Origin: Deltaproteobacteria bacterium
Lineage (GTDB): Bacteria > Myxococcota > Kuafuiibacteriia > Kuafuiibacteriales > Kuafuiibacteriaceae
Assembly: GCA_020632995.1 (NCBI GenBank)
Contig: JACKEN010000013.1
Span: forward strand, 62,001 to 126,000
DNA: 64,000 nucleotides
Direction: 5' to 3'
Below, in pieces: positions 35,181 to 46,021 of the stretch (position 1 is its first letter; every line of letters starts with the position of its first letter). The notes below the pieces were generated by a model, which saw nothing but the letters and a program-made list of their open reading frames with translations, did not search any database and was not told the DNA's origin. A program made the position numbers and the translations under genes.

Positions 35181-36182
35181 TCAGAACCGCCCCACCACGC
35201 CCACCCCACCCGGTCCGAGCGTGGGCGTCAAGCGAACCTGCGCCGCGTCGGGCTCGGGGCCGTCGTCTACGAAGAGGAGGATGACCCCGGTGACCAACCC
35301 GGCTGCCGCAACCCCGAAGCCGACGTGAGCGATGATGGCGTCGTTGACCGCGTCGCTCTGCAGCGCCTCGACCTCACGCTTGGGGCGCCGGTCGGCCCGC
35401 GCCTGCTCCTCCGCGTCGAGTGCGTTGAGGGTCTGGAAGGTGAAGACCGTCCCCACCGCCGCGCCGGCCACCCCGACGCCGAACGCGGTCCAGGTCCACG
35501 GTGCCAGACTGGTGTGCTCCGTCGGCGCGCGGGTGATGATGTCGGCCGGGCCGTCCCCTCGAAGGTCGGGCGGCGGGGGCGGTGGGGGCGGGGGCTCGGT
35601 GACGACCTCGGCCACCGCCTCCGGGTCCAGCCGCAGGACGTGGCGCTTCTGGCCGCCCTGCTCGACCAGGATCTCGGCGTCCATGCGCTGGTAGCCGGGG
35701 CGCACTGCGGAGAGGCGGTGGCGGCCGGCGTCGAGCGGGAGGGTGACGGGGGTGATCCCGACCTCCTCCTCGCCCACCGTGAGGGTGGCGCCGCTCGGGA
35801 TGGTGTCGACCACCACCTCGATCCGGCACCGGGCCTTGATCTCGGCGTGCTTCTTCACCGCCTGGGCGCGCAGCTCACAGGTCGGGCAGGCGACGAAGAA
35901 CCGCTCGAAGGCGGCGAGCGACTCGGGGCAGTGGTCCCCCCACTGGTCGTAGGCCACCGCGATGTTCAGCAGGAACCCCGGGTGCGGGATGAGGGCGTTG
36001 GCCTGCTCCATCGACTCGATGCCGCCGCCGTAGTCGCCGTCCGCGAACTGGCGGAACGCCTTCTTCTTGTAGGCCTTTACCCGCCCCTTCTTGGAGCGGG
36101 GCTTGGCCTCGGCCAGGGGTGGCGTGGCCAGTGTGATGGCGGTCAACATGAGAACCGCCGCGAGGGCCGGACGTCCCAGCAC
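35181..36182 (-). CDS. TPR plus PEGA-domain envelope protein
   Basis: The 333-residue protein starts at a GTG giving a signal peptide (ALAAVLMLTAITLATPPLAEA). Next come a basic segment and TPR-like helices (about 35-110). A PEGA domain follows, with VVVDTIPSGATLTVGEEEVG, then TPVTLPLDAGRHRLSAVRPGY. A poly-Pro run of nine residues and two C-terminal hydrophobic segments (FGVGVAGAAVGTVFTF and VGFGVAAAGLVTGVILLFV) follow. PEGA domains are surface/matrix-associated in Myxococcota. It is divergent from a Ser/Thr kinase and lies directly upstream of the repeat-rich lipoprotein. Confidence 0.85.
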   Translation of the reverse strand: MLGRPALAAVLMLTAITLATPPLAEAKPRSKKGRVKAYKKKAFRQFADGDYGGGIESMEQANALIPHPGFLLNIAVAYDQWGDHCPESLAAFERFFVACPTCELRAQAVKKHAEIKARCRIEVVVDTIPSGATLTVGEEEVGITPVTLPLDAGRHRLSAVRPGYQRMDAEILVEQGGQKRHVLRLDPEAVAEVVTEPPPPPPPPPDLRGDGPADIITRAPTEHTSLAPWTWTAFGVGVAGAAVGTVFTFQTLNALDAEEQARADRRPKREVEALQSDAVNDAIIAHVGFGVAAAGLVTGVILLFVDDGPEPDAAQVRLTPTLGPGGVGVVGRF

Positions 36183-36334
36183 GACGGGGTTATACGACGC
36201 GATTTCGCAAAAATCCCCCGTCGTCTGGCGGGGGGATGATTCCGGAGTCAGCGGCGTAATCCGTTGATGGTCGGTAGGTGTAGGCTGTCCCGTTGGGCTA
36301 GCATCCACCTCGCCGCCGTACGCCGAGGCCCACC
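36183..36334. promoter_or_regulatory. Divergent control region of PEGA gene and Ser/Thr kinase
   Basis: 152 bp between divergent genes. It is more A/T-rich than its flanks at about 36185-36225 (TTATACGACGC and a TTTCGCAAAAATCC stretch), as expected for promoters. No specific operator was assigned. Confidence 0.4.
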
Positions 36335-37783
<1,449 letters not shown>

Positions 37784-37803
37784 GGTTGCGCAAGCGCTGG
37801 GGA

Positions 37804-38469
37804 CTAGTCCCTCGCGAGCCCGGCCTGCCACCTGCGTTGGGTCTCGTTGATCGCGATGATCATCCGCGTCGCGGTCCAGGCCAGCCCGCACGCCATCCCG
37901 GCGGCGATGGCCTGGATGACCCAAGCCTGGGAGGCCGCGCCGATCCAGGCCAGGATGCCCTCCACGAGGAACAGTGCCCACCAGGGTCCGACCGGGGCGG
38001 GCTTGGGGGCGTCCTCGATGTCGATGCTCAGCCGGGACACGAGGTCGATCTCGCGCATCCCCTCGAGCGGCCGCCACAGCGCCAGGACCGGGACCAGGTA
38101 CCACCAGACGTGGGACGCGGGGCTGAACTCGAAGACCGCCTCGGGGGCCATGGAGCGCAGGTTCCGGGCCGCGCGGGTGACCCACATGCCCCAGAGCACG
38201 GCGGTGAAGACGTAGGTCGCGCCCGCGAGGAGCACCACGACGCCGTAGGGATAGGCGAGCCCCGGACGGCTCGCCAACGTCTGCGCGTCGTTGGTACCGG
38301 ACCCGAGGAGCACGATCAGGGTGGCCCGCACGAGGCACAGCGCGAGGTAGACATACAGCGCCTTCACCACCGCGGTGCGCGGGGCCTGGAACCCCAGGGT
38401 GCTCGCCGCGGCCGGGTTGCCGACCGCGGGCGTCGCGAACGGGTCGGCGTCTGAGTACGGCGTGCTCAT
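37804..38469 (-). CDS. DUF4328 membrane protein
   Basis: The 221-residue protein has an N-terminal low-complexity tail followed by about five transmembrane segments (VVKALYVYLALCLVRATLIV, YGVVVLLAGATYVFTAVLWG, VWWYLVPVLALW and others). The DUF4328 signature is clear: WVTRAARNLRSM followed by the helix-breaking WYLVPVLALWRPLEGM. Function of the family is unknown. The start at 38469 is chosen over one 33 bp upstream. It is convergent with the kinase, 20 bp apart. Confidence 0.82.
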   Translation of the reverse strand: MSTPYSDADPFATPAVGNPAAASTLGFQAPRTAVVKALYVYLALCLVRATLIVLLGSGTNDAQTLASRPGLAYPYGVVVLLAGATYVFTAVLWGMWVTRAARNLRSMAPEAVFEFSPASHVWWYLVPVLALWRPLEGMREIDLVSRLSIDIEDAPKPAPVGPWWALFLVEGILAWIGAASQAWVIQAIAAGMACGLAWTATRMIIAINETQRRWQAGLARD

Positions 38470-38547
38470 CCGGCGATGCTGCGCCCGCGCCCGACGCACC
38501 ACAACTGTCCCTGGGGACAGGTGGGTGGCCAGAGCACCGTCGGCGCT

Positions 38548-40512
38548 CTACTCCCCGTCGAGGGCCTCGGTGAGGCGCTCCAGCCGCGCGCGCTGCAGGC
38601 GGCGGCGGACGAGGAGCACCAGCACCAGGAACGCGGGGGGGATGAAGAGGGCGACGCCCATGACCAGGGCGAGGTTCTCGTGGAGGAGGAGCCGGCGGTG
38701 GGTCTCCTCGAGGTCGGGGTCGGAGAGCTTCAGGAGCTTCGCCTTGTCGACCAGGGCGCGGGCGAGGCCGGTGTCGCCGCGGGCGAGGGCGTCTGCTGCC
38801 TTCTTCACCATGAGGCGGCTCCGGGCCTGGGTGAGGGCGTCGGACTGGGCCTTCGGATCCACCGTGGCGAGCACCTCGTCCGCCTTGTCGACCGCGCCCA
38901 GCTCCGTGAAGCCGCGCATGAGGGCCACCTGCGCGTCGAGGAGCAGGGCCTTGCCCCGCGGATCCTCGGCGATCGAGAGGCCGGTCCTCGCGGTCTCCGC
39001 CGCGGTGTCGTAGTCCCCGCGGGCGAGGAGCGCCTGGGCGCGATCGAAGTAGAGCCCGGCGATCGCGATCGCGCGGCTCATGTAGACCGCGCGATCCTGC
39101 TCGAACACCGCGTTGAGGCGCTGGAGCGCCGCGCTGTACTCACCCTCCCGCCCCTGGGCGAGGGCCTGGTCCGCCTCGACCTCGAGGTTGCGTCGCCGCG
39201 CCTCGGCCAGCCGGGCCCTCAGCCGGGTCACCAGGGCCTTGGTGGGCTCCTTGGGCTGAGGCTCCACCCCGTAGGTGCGGGCGGCCGCGATCACCGCGGG
39301 GGCGTGCTTGTTGGCCAGGAGCTCCAGCGTCTTCACCGTGGCCTCGTCGCCGGGGACGCCGAGCCCGTCCACGAGCGGGCCCACCGCGGCGGCGCCGATC
39401 TGGAGCAAGGCAGCCTGCGTCGACGCCCGGATCCGGCTGTCCTTCTCGCGCAGGAGCTCGGCCAGGGCGGGGACCGGCTCCGGGGCGCCGATGCGGCCCA
39501 GGGCCTCGACCACCTGGAGGCGGTGCTCGCGGTTCCGCAAGGCGAGCTGCGAGCGCACGGTGGTGCGGCCGAGGGCGTGCAGGAGCCGGCGGGCGCGCGC
39601 CCGGGCCGGCTCCGAGGGGCTCGAGTGGGAGGCGAGGAGGAGGGCGGGCACCGCGGCGTCGCCCATCCGGAGGAGGGTGTCGCGCACCGCCTCCTCGAGG
39701 GCGTCCTCGGCCCGCACCTGGAGCAAGGCAGACTGCGTCCGCGCCCACGAGGGGAGGACGAGCAGCCGGGGCTCGCGCGGGGTCGAGGCGGCCACCATCC
39801 GGGTGGCCAGCTCCAGCACCGCGCGCCCCCACGCCGCGCGATCCAGGCGCTCGGGGAGCTCGAGGAGGGCGGGGACGTGCTCCGCCGCGTGCAGGCTCCC
39901 CAGCGCCTCCACCGCGAAGAGCATGCGCAGGGCGTCCGGCGCGGTGGGGGCGGAGGGGAGGGCGGCGAGGGTGAGGGCAAGCTGTCTTGCCGCGGCGCGG
40001 CGCGCCCCCTTCGGGGCGCCCTCGAGGGTGTAGCTGTCGAGGGCGGCGCGCTGGTCGCTCGCCGCGCTGCTGCGGAGCAGGCGCAGCGACGTCTCGAGGT
40101 CGGGCGGGTGCACCCGGTAGCTCTCGATGTGGACCTTGTACGCGATCTCCTCCGCCCGCGGGCTGGAGCGGCGAGCGGGCAGGGGCCGGGTGATGCGGAT
40201 GTAGCTCTCCTCGGTGGGCGGGAGCACCACGTCGTCCACCGTCTCCTTGAAGCTCCAGCCGGGGATCGCGCCCTCGTCGCGGGTCGCGTGCACCAGCCGC
40301 ACCTCGACCACCAGGCCCTGCACCTCGAATGGGAGCCGGTTGAGCACCTTCAGATCGATCCGCACCCGCTCCCAGTTGGGCAGCCCCACCGCGCCCTCGG
40401 AGGGGCCGTCGATCGCGCCGAGATCCTGGATGATCTCGACGTAGGGCGCGTCGTCCTCGGCGGGGGCCTGGGCGGCGAGGGCGAGGCCCAGGGCGAGGAC
40501 GGCCAGCGTCAC
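38548..40512 (-). CDS. HEAT/TPR-repeat protein with C-terminal membrane anchor
   Basis: The 654-residue protein starts at a GTG with a signal peptide (VLALGLALAAQAPAEDD). A beta-rich N-terminal domain (about 25-130) leads into HEAT repeats (about 135-420: ALFAVEALGSLHAAEHVPAL-type helices, VPALAELLREKDSRIRASTQ). TPR-like helices follow (about 430-600). A single C-terminal transmembrane helix (VMGVALFIPPAFLVLVLLV) with a basic tail anchors it in the inner membrane. HEAT/TPR solenoids usually act as binding scaffolds. Four copies or near-copies of the dispersed palindrome occur in it, including one perfect copy at 39977. Confidence 0.83.
   Translation of the reverse strand: MTLAVLALGLALAAQAPAEDDAPYVEIIQDLGAIDGPSEGAVGLPNWERVRIDLKVLNRLPFEVQGLVVEVRLVHATRDEGAIPGWSFKETVDDVVLPPTEESYIRITRPLPARRSSPRAEEIAYKVHIESYRVHPPDLETSLRLLRSSAASDQRAALDSYTLEGAPKGARRAAARQLALTLAALPSAPTAPDALRMLFAVEALGSLHAAEHVPALLELPERLDRAAWGRAVLELATRMVAASTPREPRLLVLPSWARTQSALLQVRAEDALEEAVRDTLLRMGDAAVPALLLASHSSPSEPARARARRLLHALGRTTVRSQLALRNREHRLQVVEALGRIGAPEPVPALAELLREKDSRIRASTQAALLQIGAAAVGPLVDGLGVPGDEATVKTLELLANKHAPAVIAAARTYGVEPQPKEPTKALVTRLRARLAEARRRNLEVEADQALAQGREGEYSAALQRLNAVFEQDRAVYMSRAIAIAGLYFDRAQALLARGDYDTAAETARTGLSIAEDPRGKALLLDAQVALMRGFTELGAVDKADEVLATVDPKAQSDALTQARSRLMVKKAADALARGDTGLARALVDKAKLLKLSDPDLEETHRRLLLHENLALVMGVALFIPPAFLVLVLLVRRRLQRARLERLTEALDGE
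39977..39990. repeat. Perfect dispersed palindrome GCAAG-CTGT-CTTGC
   Basis: In the HEAT-repeat gene; the minus strand reads GCA AGA CAG CTT GCC, a different reading frame from the LysR copy. Confidence 0.75.
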
Positions 40513-40589
40513 ACCTCACGATACCTCAGGCGGCGGTCTCGGGTGGAGGCCAGGGTTCCGCGCGGCGCGGGATGGGGCCACAATGCCCC

Positions 40590-42338
40590 ATGCGCTATGC
40601 GGCACTCTTGGCGGGGGTGATGATGGGGAGCGGCTTGGGCTCGGCGGCGCGGGCGGAGACTCCGATCGGGGGCGGTGATCGGATCGAGGGGCAGCCCTTC
40701 GCGACCAGGGCCCCGGTCTACGCGCGGCACGGCATGGCCGCCACCGCCCAGCCCCTCGCCACCCAGGTGGCGATCGACCTGTTGAAGGCGGGCGGCAGCG
40801 CGGTGGACGCGGCGATCGGGGCGAACGCGGTGCTCGGGCTGATGGAGCCGGTGGCGTGCGGGGTGGGCGGCGATCTGTTCGCGCTCGTTTGGGATCCGAA
40901 GACGAAGGCGCTCCATGGCCTCAACGGCTCCGGCCGCTCGCCCGCCGGGCTGTCCTACGAGGCGATGAAGGCGAAGCTGGGCGATCGCGCCCAGATCCCG
41001 CCGCGCGGCCCGCTCCCGGTCTCGGTGCCGGGCGCGGTGGACGGGTGGTTCACGCTGCACGCGCGCTTCGGCCGCCTGCCGATGGCGAAGGTGCTCGCGC
41101 CGGCCATCCGCTACGCCGAGGAGGGCTTCCCGGTCTCGCCCCTGGTGGCGGAGTACTGGCGCCTCAACCTCGCGGCGTTCGAGCGCTCCAAGCAGGCAGG
41201 AGAGCTTGCAGACTACGACAACGCCAGGGCCACCTACCTGGTCGCGGGGCAGCCCCCCAAGGCGGGGGAGATCTTCAAGAACCCCGACCTCGCGCGGACC
41301 TACCGAGCGCTGGCCAGAGGTGGGGCCAAGGCGTTCTACCGCGGGAAGGTGGCCGCGACGATCGAGGCGTACATGAAGCGGGTGGGCGGGGCGCTCACCG
41401 CCAGGGACCTCGCCGCCCACAAGAGCGAGTGGGTGACCCCGATGCACGTCACCTACCGCGGCTACGAGGTCTACGAGCTGCCGCCGAACGGTCAGGGGCT
41501 GGCCGCCCTGCAGATGCTGGCCATCCTCGAGGGGTTCGACCTCCGGAAGATGGGGCTCGGGAGCGCGGCGGCGATCCACGCCATGGTCGAGGCGAAGCGC
41601 CTCGCCTTCGAGGACCGGGCGCGCTTCTACGCCGACCCGGCGTTCTATTCGATGGATCCGATGCGCCTGCTGGCACCCGCGCGGGTCGAGGCCCAGCGCG
41701 CGCGCATCCTGCCCGACCACGCCATGGCGTCCGCCGCCTTGCCCGCGCCCGAGGAGGGCGACACCACCTACCTCACGGTGGCGGACGAGCGGGGGATGAT
41801 GATCTCACTCATCCAGAGCAACTATCGAGGCATGGGCTCGGGCCTGGTGCCCGACGGCCTGGGCTTCATGCTCCAGGACCGGGGCGAGCTGTTCACCATG
41901 ACCCCGGGGCACGCCAACGTGTACGCGCCCGGCAAGCGGCCCTTCCACACCATCATCCCCGCCTTCGTCCTGAAGGACGGCGCGCCGTGGCTGAGCTTCG
42001 GGGTGATGGGGGGCGCGATGCAGCCCCAGGGGCACGTCCAGATCCTCACCAACCTCATCGACTTCGACCTCGGCCTGCAGGAGGCGGGCGACGCCGCCCG
42101 CTGGCGCCACGAGGGCTCGAGCGAGCCGACCGGGCAGCCCGCGGACGGGGTGGGGACGCTGTTGCTGGAGTCCGGCATCCGCGCCGCGGCCCGGGCGGGG
42201 CTGGAGCAGCGCGGGCACCGGCTGGCCCCGGGGGACGGCGGGTTCGGGGGCTACCAGGCGATCCGGCGGGACCCGGCGACCGGGGTGTACGAGGGAGCGA
42301 GCGAGATGCGCAAGGACGGTTGCGCCATGGGCTACTGA
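40590..42338 (+). CDS. ggt: Gamma-glutamyltransferase
   Basis: The 582-residue precursor transfers the gamma-glutamyl group of glutathione to water or amino acids in the periplasm. The signal peptide (MRYAALLAGVMMGSGLGSAA) fits the ATG at 40590. The N-terminal half has AVDAAIGANAVLGLMEPVAC. The autocleavage site lies before the catalytic Thr in GDTTYLTVADERG, followed by GSGLVPDGLGFMLQDRG. The substrate-binding GVMGGAMQPQGHVQ is conserved. Length matches the family. Codon usage is typical for the window. It is convergent with the helicase gene of the lower-GC island, 59 bp apart. Confidence 0.96.
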   Translation: MRYAALLAGVMMGSGLGSAARAETPIGGGDRIEGQPFATRAPVYARHGMAATAQPLATQVAIDLLKAGGSAVDAAIGANAVLGLMEPVACGVGGDLFALVWDPKTKALHGLNGSGRSPAGLSYEAMKAKLGDRAQIPPRGPLPVSVPGAVDGWFTLHARFGRLPMAKVLAPAIRYAEEGFPVSPLVAEYWRLNLAAFERSKQAGELADYDNARATYLVAGQPPKAGEIFKNPDLARTYRALARGGAKAFYRGKVAATIEAYMKRVGGALTARDLAAHKSEWVTPMHVTYRGYEVYELPPNGQGLAALQMLAILEGFDLRKMGLGSAAAIHAMVEAKRLAFEDRARFYADPAFYSMDPMRLLAPARVEAQRARILPDHAMASAALPAPEEGDTTYLTVADERGMMISLIQSNYRGMGSGLVPDGLGFMLQDRGELFTMTPGHANVYAPGKRPFHTIIPAFVLKDGAPWLSFGVMGGAMQPQGHVQILTNLIDFDLGLQEAGDAARWRHEGSSEPTGQPADGVGTLLLESGIRAAARAGLEQRGHRLAPGDGGFGGYQAIRRDPATGVYEGASEMRKDGCAMGY

Positions 42339-42397
42339 GGCGCGCTCAGTCATGGCGGTCGGCGACCGTCCGACAGGTGGCCTGAGTTGAGACCGTC

Positions 42398-45300
42398 CTA
42401 TTGTCGGTCCACTCCCGTGAGGCTGGCTTCCCAAAGGTCGGCTCTCCATGCGACTTGCTCCAGCAGCGCCTTCCGGGCATCGGCGGCGACGTCTTCAAGC
42501 AGCAGGTGGACCACGAAGATGAGGCCGTGGTGCGGATGAATGGCGAGGCTTCCAAGGTCGAGCTTGGCGTTCTGCTCCATGGCCCACCGGGCGATGCTCG
42601 GTGGCTCGGAGTGGCCGTACCAAGAGTCGCGTCTCTCGAGATCTCCGAGTCGCGCGATCGTACTGACCGCATGGACCCCATGCTTGACGAACCGAAGCAG
42701 CAGCCGCTGGTCGCGGATGCCCCGCCTGACGATGCCTTGTGCCTCGTGGTCGGTGGACCAGGAGAGCGTGTCTCCTGTGAGGGCTCGTAGCGTCTCCTCC
42801 CAGATGGCCCGAGCGTCGTGGTCGGCATGTGGCACTGCACCCTGCAACGCCCTTCGCAGTGGGCGCAGCCCAGAATCAGTCTCTTCCGCTGGTGTGGGGA
42901 CCAAGAGCTGGATGTACCGCTCGTCCTTCGACGTGCGCTCGGCGACCCGCCTTCGGCGGCCGCCGCAAAATCCTTCGTCCTCGCTCCATGGCGGCGAGGT
43001 CAGTGTGAGCACGTAGCGCCGAAGGGCGGCGTCGAACGACCATGTCAAGTCGTGTTGACGGTCCTCGCGATGGAGTGTTGCCACGCTGACCGGAGTGTCG
43101 CTGGACGGGGTGATCTCCCAGCCATCCTCGCGGAGATCGCTCGTGAGCTGCCGGAACCAACGGTGGTAGTGCTCCGCCTCCCGCTTCGCGTCCTCGCTCG
43201 GGACGGCGACGACGCTCCGGCCCCTTCGCGGAAACTCGTGCATGCGATAGGGCTCGAGTATCGCCTGGTGGCGGACTGGGGCCGACCCGTCGACGAACAG
43301 CTCTCGGTCCTCATCGCGTGTACCGGCGAGGGGAGAGTCCATCAAACGCTCTGCCTCTCGCTGGCGCTCGATGACGCGATCGACCTGGCCGCGCTCGAGT
43401 GAGCTGAGCACGTGTGGGTAGCCGACGTGCAGCTCGACTTCAGGAGGTGGGCCCTCGATCGCGAGTCGGCGCTCGATCCGGGAGAAGTACCGGTCGACGC
43501 GGCCGACGCGTTGCTCGAGGTCACCGGAGGTCCAGGCTACGCCGTAGTGGAGGACCTGGTCGCAGAAGAGGTGGAGGTCGACGCCCTCCTTCAGGGTGTC
43601 CGTGCAGACGATGACCCGGGGCAGCGAGGGGGTTCGGAACTGGCGAGTGGCAGACTGGTGTGCACCCGAGCCGCCGGTGACACCGACAACCGGTGCGAGG
43701 TTGAAGAGCTCAGGCCAAGTCTCCCGCCGGGCCAGCTCGGCCCATGGCTTCCCTGCACCATCCAGGCTGCTCTCCACGATCAGGCTCAGGTGTTGGAGCC
43801 ACTCCGCGCACTCCTCCCGAAGCCGACTGGCGCTCGGGTCGTTCGAGCTCAGCCATTCGAGGAATCGCGTCGCGAACGCCCCGGCGTTCTGCTGTGCGTC
43901 CTCCTCGGCGTAGTAGAGGTCGAGCAGGGTGTCCGTCAGGCGGAAGGTTTGGGCGAGCAGGGTGCGCACGACCTGTCGCTGGTGGAGATCGTCAGCGCTT
44001 GCCGGCTCTCTTGCGGGCAGTGCCAGGGATTGGCCGGCGAAGTGGTCGTCCCAAGCCGTCCAAAAGGTCCCTTCGAAGAGTTCCGGCGCCACGTGCGGGT
44101 CGGGATCGGGTGGCGCTTGTTCGAAGTGCTCATGCAGGGCGGCTTCGTACGCCACGCGCCAAGGCTTGGCGCTGTCCGGAGTGAGACCGAACGCCTGAGG
44201 TTCCCTGCGGACCGCGTGGAGGGCGAGGTAGCGAATCCGGTCCGCGCGGTGCTGCTGCCGCCGCTCACCGGCCGAGCGAGACGCATGCGTCCAGCTCTCT
44301 GCCCACAGTCGCTCGGAGATGTTCTGGCTGGCCGCTTCGGGCGAAACTCCCCCAGCTCGACAGAGCCTGAGCAGCCAGCCGTCCTCGAAGAACGTCGCGT
44401 TGCGGCCGCTCGCCCGAAAGGTCTCACGGTACCGATTGAGCCAGCCTTGGTCGGCCATGGCGCGCCGCAGCGGATTGTCGTCGGCGTCGATGGTGTCCCA
44501 GGCAAACTCCGGATCCCAGCACCGCCGGATCCGCGCAGCCACGGATTCGAGGTATCTCCGAGTGAGGCGGTCTCGCAGCGTGTCGACAGTGCTCACCCGC
44601 CGCGTGAAGATGAGGAACTTGCGACCACCGAGGCACTGGTCGGTGCCGAACGCCGCCCTCGCGACGCGGTCGACCACGGCATCGATCTTTGGGTGAGGGA
44701 GGGGGCGGCCGAACGCGCGGCGGAAGTCAGCGTCGATGGCCTGTACGAAGCTAGCGTCGGGCGCGTCGTTCGGCTCGACGCCGGAGGTCTGGTCGCGGTG
44801 CCAGTCGAGGCCCGCGTCGTCGTGCGTCTCGTCGGCGAGGCGCTCGCTCGTGGTTGTACTCCCCTGGAGTGAAGACTGGAGGCTCTCGAACGAGGAGAGG
44901 AACCCGATCCGGAAGCGGTTGCTGCGGCCCTGGAGCACGTCCACCAGCCCCTTTTGCATCAGCCCCATCGACAGCGTGCCCAACACGGACATTGCGTCAT
45001 CGCGTACGGCCCACTGTTCTTTGTCGTGCTTCCGGTACTGCTGCTTGCCGACCTTCGCTTCGTTGCGGGTGAGGTACTGTCGCTGGCGTCGTATCATCAG
45101 CGGCTGGAGCGCATGCTGGAGCGCGGGGAGGTCCTCGGCGAGCCCGGGCTCGATGAGGGTGCCTCGGCCGGGGTAGTGATTGAGTGTGGTCGGGAGGTCG
45201 GCGGGGCCACCGTGGGCCGGAGTCGCGCTCATGAAGAGCCATCGGCCCACCTGACGGCGGAGGACTTGGCTCAGGACGAGGTTGGTCTGGTTCTCGGGGT

Positions 45301-46021
45301 TCCTCAGACACTGGGCTTCGTCGACGACGACGAGGTCGAAGTAGGGCCGCCCCCCAGCCTCGGCCTCGAGCTTTGCGTTGAGCGCGGTGGCGAAGGCACA
45401 GTTCAGCTCGCGGGATGCGTTCTGGGCGTCGAGCCTCCTGGGGCGACGGACGCCAAACAGTCCCCAGCCTCTGAACCGAGCCTCAGTCGTCTCCCAGAGC
45501 TCATCCATGTCGTCGAAGTCGCGTGAGGAGAGAAAGACGGGGCGTGTGAAGCTGGTGTGCCTCAGGAACGGTGCGACAGGTTCGGGCATGCCGATCGTGG
45601 GGATCCACCCGCGCAGGTTGTCGAAGCCCATGGGTCTGTGGATCGGCCGACCGAAGAGCAAGGACGAGACCCTGTCGTCGCCGATGCCTTGCTGGCGGCG
45701 GTAGTTCGACGCGAAGAAGCGATCATACTCGTGCAGCCATTTCTGTTGCAGGTTCTGACGAGGGCTGATGAACAGGATCCGGGCGTCGGGACGCTCGTTC
45801 CAGAGCACGGCAGCGAGTGCCAGTGCCTGATACGTCTTGCCCATGCCGACCTCGTCCGCAAGGTAGGCGACGGGATGCTCGCACAAGATGTTGTAGAGCG
45901 CCGCGACACCCTCGAGTTGGAGCTCTGCCATCGAGACCGTCGAAGACTTGTCTGGTACGGTGAGGTCGATCAGCTCGCCTACGTTCTCAGGGCGGATGGG
46001 GCAGGAGAAAGGCGCCGTCAT
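42398..46021 (-). CDS. Large SNF2-type SF2 helicase, candidate defence-system motor
   Basis: The 1207-residue protein has a superfamily 2 ATPase core. Motif I is DEVGMGKT (56-63), motif II DEAQ (234-237), motif III SATPAH (265-270), then LIFTRR (about 470) as motif IV, TDTLKEGVDLH (about 807-817) as motif V and EQRVGRVDRYFSR (about 836-848) as motif VI. An insert of about 300 residues separates motifs IV and V. The motif set is of the SNF2/RapA kind, and such motors work in several DNA-restriction systems. The start overlaps the PLD gene's stop (ATGA). G+C is visibly lower than in neighbours and no dispersed-palindrome copy was found. A 300-residue C-terminal part is unassigned. Confidence 0.88.
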   Translation of the reverse strand: MTAPFSCPIRPENVGELIDLTVPDKSSTVSMAELQLEGVAALYNILCEHPVAYLADEVGMGKTYQALALAAVLWNERPDARILFISPRQNLQQKWLHEYDRFFASNYRRQQGIGDDRVSSLLFGRPIHRPMGFDNLRGWIPTIGMPEPVAPFLRHTSFTRPVFLSSRDFDDMDELWETTEARFRGWGLFGVRRPRRLDAQNASRELNCAFATALNAKLEAEAGGRPYFDLVVVDEAQCLRNPENQTNLVLSQVLRRQVGRWLFMSATPAHGGPADLPTTLNHYPGRGTLIEPGLAEDLPALQHALQPLMIRRQRQYLTRNEAKVGKQQYRKHDKEQWAVRDDAMSVLGTLSMGLMQKGLVDVLQGRSNRFRIGFLSSFESLQSSLQGSTTTSERLADETHDDAGLDWHRDQTSGVEPNDAPDASFVQAIDADFRRAFGRPLPHPKIDAVVDRVARAAFGTDQCLGGRKFLIFTRRVSTVDTLRDRLTRRYLESVAARIRRCWDPEFAWDTIDADDNPLRRAMADQGWLNRYRETFRASGRNATFFEDGWLLRLCRAGGVSPEAASQNISERLWAESWTHASRSAGERRQQHRADRIRYLALHAVRREPQAFGLTPDSAKPWRVAYEAALHEHFEQAPPDPDPHVAPELFEGTFWTAWDDHFAGQSLALPAREPASADDLHQRQVVRTLLAQTFRLTDTLLDLYYAEEDAQQNAGAFATRFLEWLSSNDPSASRLREECAEWLQHLSLIVESSLDGAGKPWAELARRETWPELFNLAPVVGVTGGSGAHQSATRQFRTPSLPRVIVCTDTLKEGVDLHLFCDQVLHYGVAWTSGDLEQRVGRVDRYFSRIERRLAIEGPPPEVELHVGYPHVLSSLERGQVDRVIERQREAERLMDSPLAGTRDEDRELFVDGSAPVRHQAILEPYRMHEFPRRGRSVVAVPSEDAKREAEHYHRWFRQLTSDLREDGWEITPSSDTPVSVATLHREDRQHDLTWSFDAALRRYVLTLTSPPWSEDEGFCGGRRRRVAERTSKDERYIQLLVPTPAEETDSGLRPLRRALQGAVPHADHDARAIWEETLRALTGDTLSWSTDHEAQGIVRRGIRDQRLLLRFVKHGVHAVSTIARLGDLERRDSWYGHSEPPSIARWAMEQNAKLDLGSLAIHPHHGLIFVVHLLLEDVAADARKALLEQVAWRADLWEASLTGVDRQ